Part shown: in pieces, positions 23,612 to 33,215 of the stretch | Numbering within the stretch: position 1 is the first letter of the stretch | Layout: the number at the start of each line of letters is the position of its first letter | Assembly (NCBI RefSeq): GCF_036059255.1 | Contig: NZ_CP107947.1 | Span: forward strand, 7,626,001 to 7,690,000 | DNA length: 64,000 nucleotides | Origin: Micromonospora sp. NBC_00389 | GTDB lineage: Bacteria; Actinomycetota; Actinomycetes; Mycobacteriales; Micromonosporaceae | Direction of reading: 5' to 3' | Program-made: the position numbers and the translations under genes | Notes under the pieces: model-generated | Seen by the model: only the letters and a program-made list of their open reading frames with translations | The model's database searches: none | Told to the model about the DNA's origin: nothing

Positions 23612-26299
23612 TCAGCGACTCGTGCAGGTGATGGTGGCCGGTGGCGTGTTGCTGCCGGTCCACGAGCCGAGGAAGCCGGCAGTGGTGCTGGCCCCGGCAC
23701 CGAGCCCGCCGTTCCAACCACTGTCCCGGACGGAGACGACCGCGCCGGTCTGGGTGTACGTGCCGCCCCAGAGTTGGGTGACCCGCTGGCCGTCCGCGAA
23801 GGTCCAGCCCAGCGTCCAACCGGCGATGGGCGCGCTGCCCGGATTGCGCACCACCAGCTCGGCCTGGAAACCACCCGACCACGAGCCGGTCACCCGGTAC
23901 GTCGCCGCGCATCCACCGGTGGGCGGCGGCGTGGTCGGCGGAGGAGTGGTTGGCGGCGGAGTGGTCGGTGTCGGGGTTGGCCCAGGGCCCCCGGTGCGGT
24001 CGGCGACCAGGATGCCGCGCCCGTTGGTGCCGAGGTAGACCCGGCCGTAGACGCGCGGATCCCCGGTCAGCGCCTCGGTCGGGTTGCCGTACTGGTGCCG
24101 GTCGTCGTTGATCCGTACCCAACTCGCGCCGCCGTCGTCGGAGCGGTGCACGCCGGGCTGACCGTCCACCGTGCCGTACAGGAAGACGGCGGGGTTGGTC
24201 CGCCCGGGCGCCGCCTTGCCGAAGCCGACGTTGCCGGCGGCGCTGACGCCAGCCAGCTTGGTGAGGCTGGCACCGGCGTCGGTGGACCGCCAGAGCCCGC
24301 CCGGCCCGGCCAGCCACAGCTCGCCCGCCCGGCCCGGCAGCGCCTTGAACCGCACGTCGGAGGTGGGCAGCCCGGTCGCCGCCGTGGCGGCGAAGCTCGC
24401 CCCGCCGTCGGTGCTCAGGTAGACCCGCCCGCCGCTGAAGCCGTAGAAGCGGTTCGGGTCGACCCGGTCGGACTCGACCGTCGCGTTGGCCGGGATACCG
24501 GCGGACGGCGTCCACGAGGTGCCGAACCCGACCGAGTGGACCACCGGCTGGCCGGCGTCGCCCGGCGCCCAGACGAACCGGCTGCCATCGGCCGCGGCGG
24601 CGACCGTGCCGCCGGCGTTGACCCCCGCCGGCTCGGTGCCCTGGAACCAGTTGGCGCCGCCGTCGGTGGAGAAGGCGACGTGGCTGTCGGCGGGTCGGTC
24701 GGCGTCGGTGAAGTTGCCGGCCCGGACCAGCACGGCCGGTCTGGTCTCGGCGTAGTCCAGGCTGGTGGTGGTCGTGAAGACCGGCTGGGTGAAGAGCATC
24801 GACGGGACCGCGTCCAGGTCGGTGTGCCGGAATCCGCCGATGTCGCCGAGCGCGCTGATCAGCGGTGCGACGCTGGGCGGGCTGACCAGATCGAGCACGG
24901 CGGTCTCCTCCAGCCCACGGGCCATCGGCCGGATCGTGAACTGGCCGCCGGTGTCCCACCTGGTGAGGTCCGTGGTGCCGTAGATGGTGGCGCCGGTGCC
25001 GTACATCATCCGGTTGGAGTCGTGCGGGTCGATCTCCATCGACTCGTTCATCCAGCCGAGCTTGGGTGCCTCCTCCGGCGGGGCCGGGTTCGTGCCGAAG
25101 GTCAACCAGGGCACCGAGCTGACGTCCATCGTGTAGCGACGGGTCTTCTCCGGGTAGTTGCTGAACTCCCAGATCCGGCTCCAGGTCGCCCCGCCGTCGG
25201 TGCTGCCGAAGAAGATCGCGTCCGGCCACCAGGAGACCTGGGTGGCCACCAGCAGCGTGTTCGGGTGCTGCCGGTCGATGGTCAGGCCGCTGTAGCCGAA
25301 GTAGGCGTCCGCGCTGGTGGACGGCACCGGGCTGATCCGCGTCCAGACCCCGGTGGACCGGGTGAACTTCCAGACGTCACCCTTGCCGCCGTCGTACGGG
25401 CCGCCGGTGTCGCTGGTGGCGATGTAGAGGGGGCCGCCGACCGGGTCGACGACGCCCTTGTGGGCCAGGTAGCCGGTGGGCTGGCCGGGGATGCGCGTCC
25501 AGCTGACGCCCCCGTCGGTGCTGCGGTAGACGGGGTTCTCCTTGTCCGCCACGCCCACGTAGATGGTCTGCGTGGCGGAGCCGGCGGTGCCCGTGCTCTT
25601 GTCGAAGCTGACCCAGGTCAGGCCCTGGTTCTGCCCGTTGTACCCGTTCGGGTCGCTGGGGTCGGCCCGGTAGTTGCCGGCGTTCGGGAAGGCGGTGACC
25701 CGGGCCCAGGTCGCGCCGTGGTCGGTGCTGCGCCACAGCCCGTGGCCGCCCTCGGCGCCGTAGTAGACGATGTTGTTCCGGTTGGGGTCGACGGCCAGCC
25801 GCTCCCCCATCGCCCGGCCCGGCATGTTGCCGCCGTTCTTGAACGGCAACTCGGTGACCTGCCAGGTGGCACCCTTGTCGGCCGAGCGCAGGATCGCGCC
25901 GTTGTTCGGGTCCCAGCCGTTGGTGTACATGCCGACCGCCGCGTACACCCGGTTGGTCTGTACGGGGTCGGTGGCGATGCTGACGACTCCGTTGTAGCCC
26001 CACCGGTCGGCGCCCACCCAGTCGAGCAACGGCGTCCACGACTGGCTGGCCTGCTCCCAGCGGTACGCCCCGCCGATGTCCGTCCGGGCGTAGATCAGGT
26101 TCTTCTCGGTGGGGTTGAAGACGATGCCGGGCACGAAGCCGCCGCCGTCGATCCGGACGTTCCGCCAGGTGTACGCCTCCGCGGCGGCCAGGGCTGAACC
26201 GGCGACCGGGGCCGAACCGGCGGCGGTGAACGGGATCGCCACGACGGCCGTGGCGACAGCCAGCGCGGACACGACCGCACCGGCGAGACTTCTCCGCAT
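23612..26299 (-). CDS. Secreted GH74 xyloglucanase with C-terminal CBM2
   Basis: 895 residues. A signal peptide (1 to about 39) leads into a GH74 double beta-propeller made of BNR-type repeats (SADKGATW, STDHGATW, STDGGVSW). Likely catalytic Asps lie in ARTDIGGAYRW near residue 73 and in the DIGGFRHTDL segment of the second propeller. A Thr/Pro linker (about 765-790) joins a carbohydrate-binding module of family 2 with its paired Cys (GGCAATYRV and ITCTSR) and exposed Trp residues. It should cut xyloglucan outside the cell while bound to cellulose. A CebR-type operator upstream predicts induction by cello-oligosaccharides. The ATG has GAGAGGAA upstream. Confidence 0.93.
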   Translation of the reverse strand: MRRSLAGAVVSALAVATAVVAIPFTAAGSAPVAGSALAAAEAYTWRNVRIDGGGFVPGIVFNPTEKNLIYARTDIGGAYRWEQASQSWTPLLDWVGADRWGYNGVVSIATDPVQTNRVYAAVGMYTNGWDPNNGAILRSADKGATWQVTELPFKNGGNMPGRAMGERLAVDPNRNNIVYYGAEGGHGLWRSTDHGATWARVTAFPNAGNYRADPSDPNGYNGQNQGLTWVSFDKSTGTAGSATQTIYVGVADKENPVYRSTDGGVSWTRIPGQPTGYLAHKGVVDPVGGPLYIATSDTGGPYDGGKGDVWKFTRSTGVWTRISPVPSTSADAYFGYSGLTIDRQHPNTLLVATQVSWWPDAIFFGSTDGGATWSRIWEFSNYPEKTRRYTMDVSSVPWLTFGTNPAPPEEAPKLGWMNESMEIDPHDSNRMMYGTGATIYGTTDLTRWDTGGQFTIRPMARGLEETAVLDLVSPPSVAPLISALGDIGGFRHTDLDAVPSMLFTQPVFTTTTSLDYAETRPAVLVRAGNFTDADRPADSHVAFSTDGGANWFQGTEPAGVNAGGTVAAAADGSRFVWAPGDAGQPVVHSVGFGTSWTPSAGIPANATVESDRVDPNRFYGFSGGRVYLSTDGGASFAATAATGLPTSDVRFKALPGRAGELWLAGPGGLWRSTDAGASLTKLAGVSAAGNVGFGKAAPGRTNPAVFLYGTVDGQPGVHRSDDGGASWVRINDDRHQYGNPTEALTGDPRVYGRVYLGTNGRGILVADRTGGPGPTPTPTTPPPTTPPPTTPPPTGGCAATYRVTGSWSGGFQAELVVRNPGSAPIAGWTLGWTFADGQRVTQLWGGTYTQTGAVVSVRDSGWNGGLGAGASTTAGFLGSWTGSNTPPATITCTSR

Positions 26300-26645
26300 C
26301 TGCGGTTCCTCTCGGGATGGACGCCCGGGGACGGGGTCGACCGGGTGGTGACGTCGTCGCCCGGGGGACGGGCACGACGCTGGGAACGGGCTGGAGCTGC
26401 CCTGGCTCCCGCCACCCGACGCGACGGCTCCCGCGATCGAGGAACGCGATTACCGTAACCGATCCCTGACCACTTTGGAAGCGCTCCCACCATCGATGCC
26501 CATGCCCCTGCACGGGCACCCGGCCGTGCCGTCACCCGCTCAGGGCGAGGCCGAGTCACCCCGGGCGGCGGCAGGCTCTACCAACGGCGGACCTCCGGCC
26601 CCGGCCGTCGCCCGGTCCGCCACCCACGCACCCGAGGAGGGACAG
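26300..26645. other. Divergent intergenic region holding the GH74 control site
   Basis: About 346 bases between the GH74 gene (minus) and the BON-domain gene (plus). It holds the CebR-like palindrome at 26476-26489, a -10-like TACGGT for the minus strand near 26453-26458, and the BON gene ribosome site GAGGAGGGA at 26632-26640. No gene is seen. Confidence 0.55.
26476..26489 (-). promoter_or_regulatory. CebR-type operator
   Basis: Reads TGGGAGCGCTTCCA toward the GH74 gene, one base off the perfect palindrome TGGGAGCGCTCCCA bound by the cellobiose-responsive LacI-family repressor CebR in Streptomyces. It lies 177 bases upstream of the GH74 start and just upstream of a plausible -10. The repressor gene is not in this window. 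Confidence 0.82.
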
Positions 26646-27332
26646 ATGGCCATCGCGACGATCAGCCGCACCGACCAGGACATCCAGTCCGCCGTACTCG
26701 ACGAGCTGACCTGGGAACCACGGGTGCAGCCGCACGAGATCGGCGTGACCGTCGCCGAGGGCGTCGTCACGCTGACCGGGCGGGTGGACAGCTATGCGAA
26801 GAAGTGGGCCGCCGAGCGGGCCGCGCACCGGGTCGTCCGGGTCCGGGCGGTCGCCAACGACCTGGCCGTGCGGCTGCCCGGCGGCGCCGAGCGCGCCGAC
26901 CCCGATCTGGCCGCAGCGGCCGGTAACGCGCTGGAATGGGACGCGTTCGTACCCATCGAGAAACTCCAGGTCACCGTCTCGGCCGGCTGGGTGACGCTGC
27001 ACGGCGAGGTCGAGTGGGAGTACCAGCGGCGGGCCGCCGAGCGGGCAGTCTGCCGGCTGAACGGCGTACGCGGGGTGAGTAACGGCATCACCGTCCGCCC
27101 GGCCGCCCCGCCGGACGGCCGAAACGTGGCCGACCGGATCGTCGACGCGCTCGCCCGGGCCGGGGCCACCGAAGTCGAGCGGATCAGCGTCCGGGTGCAC
27201 GGCGACACGGCGATACTCGCCGGGCTGGTGCACTCGATGCCCGAGCGGGCCGAGGTGGAGCAGGTGGTCTGGTCCGCGCCGGGCATCCGGGAGGTGCAGA
27301 ACCACATCGCGGTCGCCCCGGGGCTGGGCTGA
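26646..27332 (+). CDS. Protein with three BON domains
   Basis: 228 residues in three repeats of the BON fold, at about 5-75, 82-150 and 155-225, each with the pattern of a helix, then VTVAEGVVTLTGRV-type strands and a conserved Gly (GVVTLTGRV, GWVTLHGEV, GDTAILAGLV). No signal peptide or membrane segment. BON domains bind phospholipids or membranes and appear in stress proteins such as OsmY. The start is set by GAGGAGGGA before the ATG. It is followed by a peroxiredoxin and a DsbA-type protein in the same direction, suggesting a stress-response group. Confidence 0.85.
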   Translation: MAIATISRTDQDIQSAVLDELTWEPRVQPHEIGVTVAEGVVTLTGRVDSYAKKWAAERAAHRVVRVRAVANDLAVRLPGGAERADPDLAAAAGNALEWDAFVPIEKLQVTVSAGWVTLHGEVEWEYQRRAAERAVCRLNGVRGVSNGITVRPAAPPDGRNVADRIVDALARAGATEVERISVRVHGDTAILAGLVHSMPERAEVEQVVWSAPGIREVQNHIAVAPGLG

Positions 27333-27398
27333 GCGCAAGCGCGGAACCACCCGGGGCGGGTGAGCCGGCCTCACCCGCCCCGGGAGCAGGCTCGGGGC

Positions 27399-27896
27399 AT
27401 GAGTGATCCGAACGGGCTGATCCAACCGGGGCGCCCGGCGCCCCGCTTCACCGTGCCGGGCACACCGGACGGGCGTCTGACCAGTCCCGAGCAGTTCCTC
27501 GGACGGCCGGTCGTGCTCGCCTTCTACCCCGCCGACTGGAGCCCGGTCTGCGGCGACCAGATGTCGCTCTACCAGGCGGCGGCACCGGTGTTCGACCAGT
27601 ACCAGGCGGTGGTGCTCGGCCTCTCGGTGGACAGCATCTGGTCGCACCGGGCGTTCGCGGAGAGCCGGGGCATCACGTTCCCGCTGCTGTCCGACTTCGA
27701 GCCCAAGGGCGAGGTGGCCCGCCGGTACGGCGCGTACACCCCGCAGGGCGAGGCGGCCCGGGCACTGGTGGTGCTCGACCCGGCCGGGACGGTGGCCTGG
27801 AGCCACCTGTCCCCGCCCGACGTCAACCCGGGCGCGGACGGCATCATCGACGCCCTGGACCGGCTCACCGCCGATCGGAAGGTGGCCGCCGGATGA
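27399..27896 (+). CDS. Peroxiredoxin (AhpC/TSA family)
   Basis: 165 residues. Reduces peroxides through the peroxidatic Cys51 in YPADWSPVCG, the family PxxxS/TxxC context. The thioredoxin-fold layout is complete, with a conserved Arg expected near GVARRYG-like EVARRYGAY. No second conserved Cys is seen, so it is probably a 1-Cys enzyme or uses an external thiol; the next gene, a CXXC thioredoxin-fold protein with which it overlaps by four bases, is a natural partner. Confidence 0.88.
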   Translation: MSDPNGLIQPGRPAPRFTVPGTPDGRLTSPEQFLGRPVVLAFYPADWSPVCGDQMSLYQAAAPVFDQYQAVVLGLSVDSIWSHRAFAESRGITFPLLSDFEPKGEVARRYGAYTPQGEAARALVVLDPAGTVAWSHLSPPDVNPGADGIIDALDRLTADRKVAAG

Positions 27897-28441
27897 CCAC
27901 GCCACTGCAGGTCACCGCCCGACTCCGCGACCCGGTGACCGAAGATGACCACGTCCGGGGGCCGGCAGACGCGGCGGTGACCATCGTCGAGTACGGCGAC
28001 TTCCAGTGCCAGTTCTGTGGCGCCGCGTACCCCAACCTGCACGAGATGCTGCGGCAGCGGGCCGACACGGTGCGGATGGTGTACCGCTACTTCCCGATCG
28101 CCAACGTGCACCCGTACGCCGAACGCGCCGCCGAGACGGCCGAGGCCGCCGCGGCCCGGGGCAGGTTCTGGGAGATGCACGACTGGCTCTACGAGCACCA
28201 GGACCAACTGGACCCGGTGCACCTCTCGCTCGGCGTCGAGCAGCTCGGGCTGCCGCCGGACGAGCTGAACGCGGAGGTGGAGAACTGGGTGCACGCCGAC
28301 CGGGTACGCCGGGACTTCGTCGGCGGGATCCGCAGCGGGGTGAACGGCACTCCCACCCTCTTCGTCAACGAGGTCCGGCACGAGGGTGGATACGACCTGC
28401 CCGACCTGCTGGCCGCGGTGGACGCTGCCGCCAACCCCTGA
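27893..28441 (+). CDS. DsbA-family thioredoxin-fold protein
   Basis: 182 residues without a signal peptide, so probably cytoplasmic. The redox motif is CQFC (Cys39, Cys42) in VEYGDFQCQFCGAAYP, and the cis-Pro loop is NGTPTLFVN near residue 150. The inserted helical domain of the DsbA type lies between them. It may act as reductant for the upstream peroxiredoxin. The ATG overlaps the peroxiredoxin stop (ATGA), so the pair is coupled. Confidence 0.88.
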   Translation: MTTPLQVTARLRDPVTEDDHVRGPADAAVTIVEYGDFQCQFCGAAYPNLHEMLRQRADTVRMVYRYFPIANVHPYAERAAETAEAAAARGRFWEMHDWLYEHQDQLDPVHLSLGVEQLGLPPDELNAEVENWVHADRVRRDFVGGIRSGVNGTPTLFVNEVRHEGGYDLPDLLAAVDAAANP

Positions 28442-28480
28442 CCCCGGACGCGGCGCGGCGGCCGACGACCCGCCCGTCGC

Positions 28481-31309
28481 TCAGATCAGCCGCAGCTCAC
28501 GCGCCCGCCGGACCGCCTCACGCCGGCGGGTCGCGTCGAGCTTGCGGTAGATGTTGCGCACGTGGGTCTTCACCGTGTTGACCGAGAGCGACAGCTCGCT
28601 GGCGATCTCCACGTTGGACAGGATGCTCTGCAGGTAGCGCAGGATGGTCAACTCCCGCTCGGTGAGCGGCTCGTCGAGCGTACCCCCCGGTTCGGCCGCC
28701 GGCCGGGCCGTGGTCTGCTCGGCGCCCCGGATCAGGTCGCTGACCAGTGAGAAGTGTGCGGTGCCCGCATCGAGGTGCGCGGCCAACAGGTCCCGCACCG
28801 GCGGTTCGGCACGGGTGAAGACCCGCCGGCAGCCCTGCGGACCGGCCAGGTCGAGCACCTGCTCCAGGATCCGGCCGGCCCGACGCCCATCCCCACCCCG
28901 CTCGGCCAGCACCGCGTCCAGCAGTCCGGCGTCCAGGCGTACCGGCAGGGGCCAGGCCGCGGCCGGCAGCGCCTGCCAGTCCGGCAACGCCCGCCCGGCG
29001 GCGCCCGCGTCCCCGGCCCGCAGCTCCACCCGGGCCAGCGTGACCGCGAGTGCCGGAGCGGCCCCGTCCTCGGTGGCACCCGCCAGCAGGTCGCGGGCGG
29101 TGTCCAGGTCGCCCCGCTCGGCACGCAGGTCGGCCTCGGCGGCGCGCAGCAGGCTCGCCAACTCGGCGGCGGCCGGCCGGTCGGTCAACGACTCCCGGGC
29201 CCGGACGAGCAGCCGCTGGCCAGCGGCCGGGTCGCCGGCGTCGCGGTGCAGTTGGGCCCGACACAGCGCGGCCACCATGGCGGCCACCGGCTCGCCGGGC
29301 GGTCCCGCCGACCAGTCGTCCCCCGACTCCGCCTGCGCGGAGCCGGCAGGGCCGGTCGCCGGGGCGGCAAGGGCGAGGTTGGCCGCGGCCTCCTCGGACT
29401 GGTCACGATGCAGCGCCACGAGGGCCAGCGCCAGGTAGGCGTAGCCACAGTCGAGCCGGCAGGACCAGCCCTGGCGGGGCGGCGTGCCCAGCACGTCCCG
29501 GGCGGCCTGCTCGGCCGCGCGCAACTCGCCGCGCACCGCGAGAAGCAGCGCGCAGCGGCTCGCGGCGACCAGCTCCGTACGGGGCCGACCGGCCTCCCGG
29601 GCCGCCGCCCGGGCCCGGACGAACCGGGCGTGGGGCAGCGCACCGCCGGCCAGCTCGACCAACCCCAGCGCGGTACCCGTGAAGGCCCGCAGGTCCGCGT
29701 CCTCGGCAGCGCTGCCTCCCACGACGGTCTGCGCGGGGTTCGGCACACCGGTCGGCGTCGCCCCGGGCGGACGGGTCCGCAGCAGCCGGGCGGCGGCGGC
29801 CCGGACCTCCACCGGATCGTCGGCGAGCCGGGCCACGGTCAACTCCAGCGCGGTGGCCAGTCGCAGGAAACGGTCCCGGCGCGGCATCGGCAGGCCACCG
29901 GCGTACGCGGCGGCGGTACGCAGGTGACCGGTGGCCGCTGGCAGGTCACCGGCGTACGCCCGCTCGGCGGCGCAGGCCAGGGCAACCTCGGGATCGACGC
30001 GGACGACCTCCGGCGGTGGGGACCCGGGCGCCGGGCCGCTCACCGGCTCGCGGTCGTACCGGGTCAGCTCCGGCCAGTGCGCGACGAACAGGTCGCCGGC
30101 CCGATTCCACCGGCCGGCGGCCAGCGCATGCCAGAGCCCGTCGGCCGGGCGCCCGTCGCCGGCGTACCAGTCGGCCGCCCGCGCGTGCAGCTCGCGCAGC
30201 TCGTCGGCGGGCAGCCGGGCCAGCTCGGCCCGGAGGAGGTCGGCCAGCAGCGGGTCACAGCGGTACCAGGGCGGGCGGCTGTCCTCCCGGTGGAGCAGAC
30301 CGCCAGCCCCGGCCAGGTCGGCCAGCACCCGCCCGGCGTCGGCGCGGCCGGTCAACGCCTCGGCCAGGTCGGCGCAGACCGTCTCGGCGAGGGCGGTGCG
30401 GCGCAGCAGGTCCCGGTCGGCCGGCTCGATCTCGGCGAGCACCTCCTCGTGCAGGTAACCGGCGATTTCCGGTTGGTCGCCACCGAACTGCCCCACCCAG
30501 CGCTCCGGGTCCGGCTGCCCACGCAACGCCAACGCGGCGATGCGCAGCGCTGCCGGCCAGCCACCGCTGCGCTCGCGCAGACGGTGCACGGCGGTGGCCG
30601 GCAGCGGCGCGCCGTGCGCGGTGAGCAGGTCGGCCACCTCGTCGTCGGTGAAGGCCAGCTCGTCGGGGCCGATCTCGGTCAGCTCGCCGGCGAGGCGCAG
30701 CCGGTGCAGGGCCAGTGGCAGCCCGGCCCGGGCACCGACCACCAGGTGCAACCGCTGGTCGGCGTGCCGGAGCAGGAACTCCAGTCCGGTCAGCGCCGCC
30801 GGGTCGGCGACCCGGTGCAGGTCGTCCAGGACCAGCAGCACCGGTCGGTCGGAGGCGGCGAGCGCGGCGGCCAGTACTTCCAGCTGGTCGGGGCGTGGCG
30901 CCCGGTCGGGTACTGGCGCCAACGGGCCGTCGTCCGCCGGCCCGGTGGCCGCGCGCAGCGCCGCCGCCAGGTACGCCCAGAGCCGGTCGCCGTCGTCGCC
31001 AGCCTCCACCGACACCCACGCCGGCCCCGGTCCGGCCTCGGGCGTGCCAGCGGCCAGCCGTACCCAGGAGGCGAGCAGAGTGGTCTTGCCCCAGCCGGCG
31101 GGGGCGGCAACCAGGGTGACGGGTCCTGCGCTGCCCTCGTCGAGACTGCGCAGCAGCCGGGGCCGGGCCACCACCGGTTCGGGCGGCACGGCCGGGGTCA
31201 GCCGGGACGCCAGCAGCGGCGGGTCGGCTGGGCGCCCCGGCGCGGTGCCCACCCGCGCGCGATCCTGCTGTTCCGGCACCCGGCACCCACCCCCATCGAC
31301 GCGTTCCAC
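28481..31309 (-). CDS. Large MalT-like LuxR-family regulator (STAND ATPase)
   Basis: 942 residues. Order: N-terminal P-loop ATPase (Walker A APAGWGKTTLLASW near residue 70, Walker B VLLVLDDLHRV near 155), winged-helix and sensor region, a long Ala-rich TPR-like array (about 430-840), and a C-terminal LuxR helix-turn-helix (LTERELTILRYLQS, NVEIASELSLSVNTVKTHV). MalT-type proteins are activated by binding a small inducer plus ATP. The inducer and targets are unknown. No structural gene is directly coupled; the neighbours are the DsbA-type gene (convergent) and a small protein (divergent). Confidence 0.9.
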   Translation of the reverse strand: MERVDGGGCRVPEQQDRARVGTAPGRPADPPLLASRLTPAVPPEPVVARPRLLRSLDEGSAGPVTLVAAPAGWGKTTLLASWVRLAAGTPEAGPGPAWVSVEAGDDGDRLWAYLAAALRAATGPADDGPLAPVPDRAPRPDQLEVLAAALAASDRPVLLVLDDLHRVADPAALTGLEFLLRHADQRLHLVVGARAGLPLALHRLRLAGELTEIGPDELAFTDDEVADLLTAHGAPLPATAVHRLRERSGGWPAALRIAALALRGQPDPERWVGQFGGDQPEIAGYLHEEVLAEIEPADRDLLRRTALAETVCADLAEALTGRADAGRVLADLAGAGGLLHREDSRPPWYRCDPLLADLLRAELARLPADELRELHARAADWYAGDGRPADGLWHALAAGRWNRAGDLFVAHWPELTRYDREPVSGPAPGSPPPEVVRVDPEVALACAAERAYAGDLPAATGHLRTAAAYAGGLPMPRRDRFLRLATALELTVARLADDPVEVRAAAARLLRTRPPGATPTGVPNPAQTVVGGSAAEDADLRAFTGTALGLVELAGGALPHARFVRARAAAREAGRPRTELVAASRCALLLAVRGELRAAEQAARDVLGTPPRQGWSCRLDCGYAYLALALVALHRDQSEEAAANLALAAPATGPAGSAQAESGDDWSAGPPGEPVAAMVAALCRAQLHRDAGDPAAGQRLLVRARESLTDRPAAAELASLLRAAEADLRAERGDLDTARDLLAGATEDGAAPALAVTLARVELRAGDAGAAGRALPDWQALPAAAWPLPVRLDAGLLDAVLAERGGDGRRAGRILEQVLDLAGPQGCRRVFTRAEPPVRDLLAAHLDAGTAHFSLVSDLIRGAEQTTARPAAEPGGTLDEPLTERELTILRYLQSILSNVEIASELSLSVNTVKTHVRNIYRKLDATRRREAVRRARELRLI

Positions 31310-31426
31310 CCCCCGGTCGGCGAGCGGTTACCCGGCCCGCACCGGTTCACCCCTTCCGGGCGAGCCCGCTTCACCCGGTGCCGACCGACGGTCGAGGGAC
31401 GTGGACCGGAAGGACGGGTGGGGCCG

Positions 31427-31867
31427 ATGGGACGGCTGGTGCGGGCGGGATCCGCCCTCGGCGGCGCGGCGCTGGTCGGGGCGGCGCGGCTGCTCCGCGT
31501 ACCCCGGTGGCGCGGCCGGACCGGCGCGGACGGCGACCCCGCCGCGCGGGCCCGTTGGGAGGTCGTGACGGTGGGCCGGCCGCCGGAGCGGGTGCTACCT
31601 GGCGGCCGGTGGCCCGAGCCGCTGCGCCGCCTCGACGGCGCGGTCGAGGTGCGCATGCGGCCGGCGCCGGGCGACCGGGGCACCGAGCTGGCCGCCCGCC
31701 CACTGGCCGGCGCCACCCCGACCGTGGGGCTGGCCGCGCACCTGGTCGGCGATGATCCGGGGCTGCTGGTCCGCCGGACGTTGCGTCAGGTCAAGCAGCA
31801 CATCGAGACCGGCGAGGTGCTGCGCGCGGACCGGTCCGCCCTGGACCGCCCCCCACACGCCGGGTGA
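31427..31867 (+). CDS. Conserved actinobacterial protein, possibly SRPBCC-related
   Basis: 146 residues from an ATG with GGAAGGAC upstream. An Ala/Gly-rich N-terminal helix (ALGGAALVGAARLLRVP) could associate with the membrane. The rest (RWEVVTVGRPPERV, VEVRMRPAPGDRGTELAAR, LRQVKQHIETGEVLR) has the strand pattern and C-terminal helix of small cyclase/COQ10-like SRPBCC proteins. I am not certain of the family. The gene precedes the enoyl-reductase-like gene by 66 bases in the same direction. Confidence 0.6.
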   Translation: MGRLVRAGSALGGAALVGAARLLRVPRWRGRTGADGDPAARARWEVVTVGRPPERVLPGGRWPEPLRRLDGAVEVRMRPAPGDRGTELAARPLAGATPTVGLAAHLVGDDPGLLVRRTLRQVKQHIETGEVLRADRSALDRPPHAG

Positions 31868-31933
31868 GGACGCCCCCCAGATTCACCTCTGTCATGATCT
31901 TCCGTCCGGGGCGCTGGGTGGCAGACTCTGGGA

Positions 31934-33190
31934 ATGGCTGGCGAGCGGACGTACGACGTGGTGCTGTTCGGCGCCACCGGGTTCACCGGAGGGCTGACCG
32001 CCGAATACCTGGCCCGGCACGCGCCACCCGGGCTGCGCTGGGCGCTGGCCGGGCGCAACCCGGATCGCCTCGCCGCCGTGCGGGGCCGGCTCGCCACGAT
32101 CGACCCGGCGCTGGCCGAGTTGCCGCTGCTCACCGCCGACGCGACCGACGCCGACTCGCTGGGCGCGGTGGCGGAGAGCGCCCGGGTGGTGGCCAGCACG
32201 GTCGGTCCGTACATCCACCACGGGGAGCCGCTCGTCGCCGCCTGCGCCCGCGCCGGCACCGACTACCTGGACATCACCGGTGAGTCGGAGTTCGTCGATC
32301 TGATGTACGTCCGCCATCACGCCGAGGCGACCCGCACCGGCGCGCGGCTGGTGCACACCTGCGGGTTCGACTCCATCCCGCACGACCTGGGCGTCTGGTT
32401 CACCGTCAAGCAGTTGCCGGCCGACGTGCCGATCACCGTGGACGGCTACGTGCGCGCCGGCGGCCGGTTCTCCGCTGGCACGTACCACTCCGCGCTCACC
32501 GCCTTTTCCCGCACCGGGCAGGCCAGCCGGGCGGCCCGGGACCGCCGGGCGGTCGAGCCGCGCCCCACCGACCGTCGGGTTCGGGCGGTGCCCGGCCGGC
32601 TGGCCCGCTCAGCGGAGCTGCGCATCTGGACCGTGCCGCTGCCCACCATCGACCCGCAGGTGGTCCGCCGCTCGGCGGCGGCCCGCCCGGAGTACGGCCC
32701 GGACTTCCGCTACCGGCACTTCGCCGCGGTGAAGCGGCTGCCGACGGTGCTGGCCAGCGCGGCGGGGCTCGGCGCGCTGGTCGGGCTCGTGAAGTTGCCG
32801 CCCACCCGGCGCTGGCTGCTCGGCCGGCTCGCCTCCGGGCAGGGGCCCACCGCGCAGCAGCGGGCGGCGTCCTGGTTCCGGGTCCGCTTCGTCGGCACCG
32901 GAGGCGGGCAACGGGTGGTCACCGAGGTGGCCGGCGGCGACCCGGGATACGACGAGACGGCGAAGATGCTCGCCGAGTCGGCGCTCTGCCTGGCGCTGGA
33001 CGAGCTGCCGCCGACCACCGGCCAGCTCACTCCGGTCGCCGCGATGGGCGATGCGCTGCTCGACCGGCTCATCCGCGCCGGGCTCACCTTCCGGGTGCTG
33101 AAGCAGGGGGCGACGGCGCCGGGTTCGGAAACAGCGCCGAAGCCGGGGCCGGAGGCGGCGCCGAAGCCGGAGGCCGGGGCGCCGGCTTGA
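31934..33190 (+). CDS. Saccharopine dehydrogenase-like trans-acting enoyl reductase
   Basis: 418 residues with an N-terminal NAD(P)-binding Rossmann fold (VVLFGATGFTGGLTAEYL) and the following family pattern (ALAGRNPDRL, GPYIHHGEPLVAACARAGTDY, HTCGFDSIPHDLGVW). This is the group to which mycobacterial Rv2953, an enoyl reductase acting in trans on polyketide synthases, belongs. A lipid-modifying reductase role is inferred; no polyketide synthase is near. The tail (after about 385) is a Pro/Ala/Lys repeat, probably disordered. Confidence 0.85.
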   Translation: MAGERTYDVVLFGATGFTGGLTAEYLARHAPPGLRWALAGRNPDRLAAVRGRLATIDPALAELPLLTADATDADSLGAVAESARVVASTVGPYIHHGEPLVAACARAGTDYLDITGESEFVDLMYVRHHAEATRTGARLVHTCGFDSIPHDLGVWFTVKQLPADVPITVDGYVRAGGRFSAGTYHSALTAFSRTGQASRAARDRRAVEPRPTDRRVRAVPGRLARSAELRIWTVPLPTIDPQVVRRSAAARPEYGPDFRYRHFAAVKRLPTVLASAAGLGALVGLVKLPPTRRWLLGRLASGQGPTAQQRAASWFRVRFVGTGGGQRVVTEVAGGDPGYDETAKMLAESALCLALDELPPTTGQLTPVAAMGDALLDRLIRAGLTFRVLKQGATAPGSETAPKPGPEAAPKPEAGAPA

Positions 33191-33215
33191 CCCTCGACCG
33201 GGTCGAGGGGGCAGG

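Noticed and set aside
28754..31867. A 1037-codon plus-strand frame opposite the MalT-like regulator
   Set aside because: Only its last 146 codons look like a protein (31427-31867); the rest is an antisense shadow of a well-supported gene.
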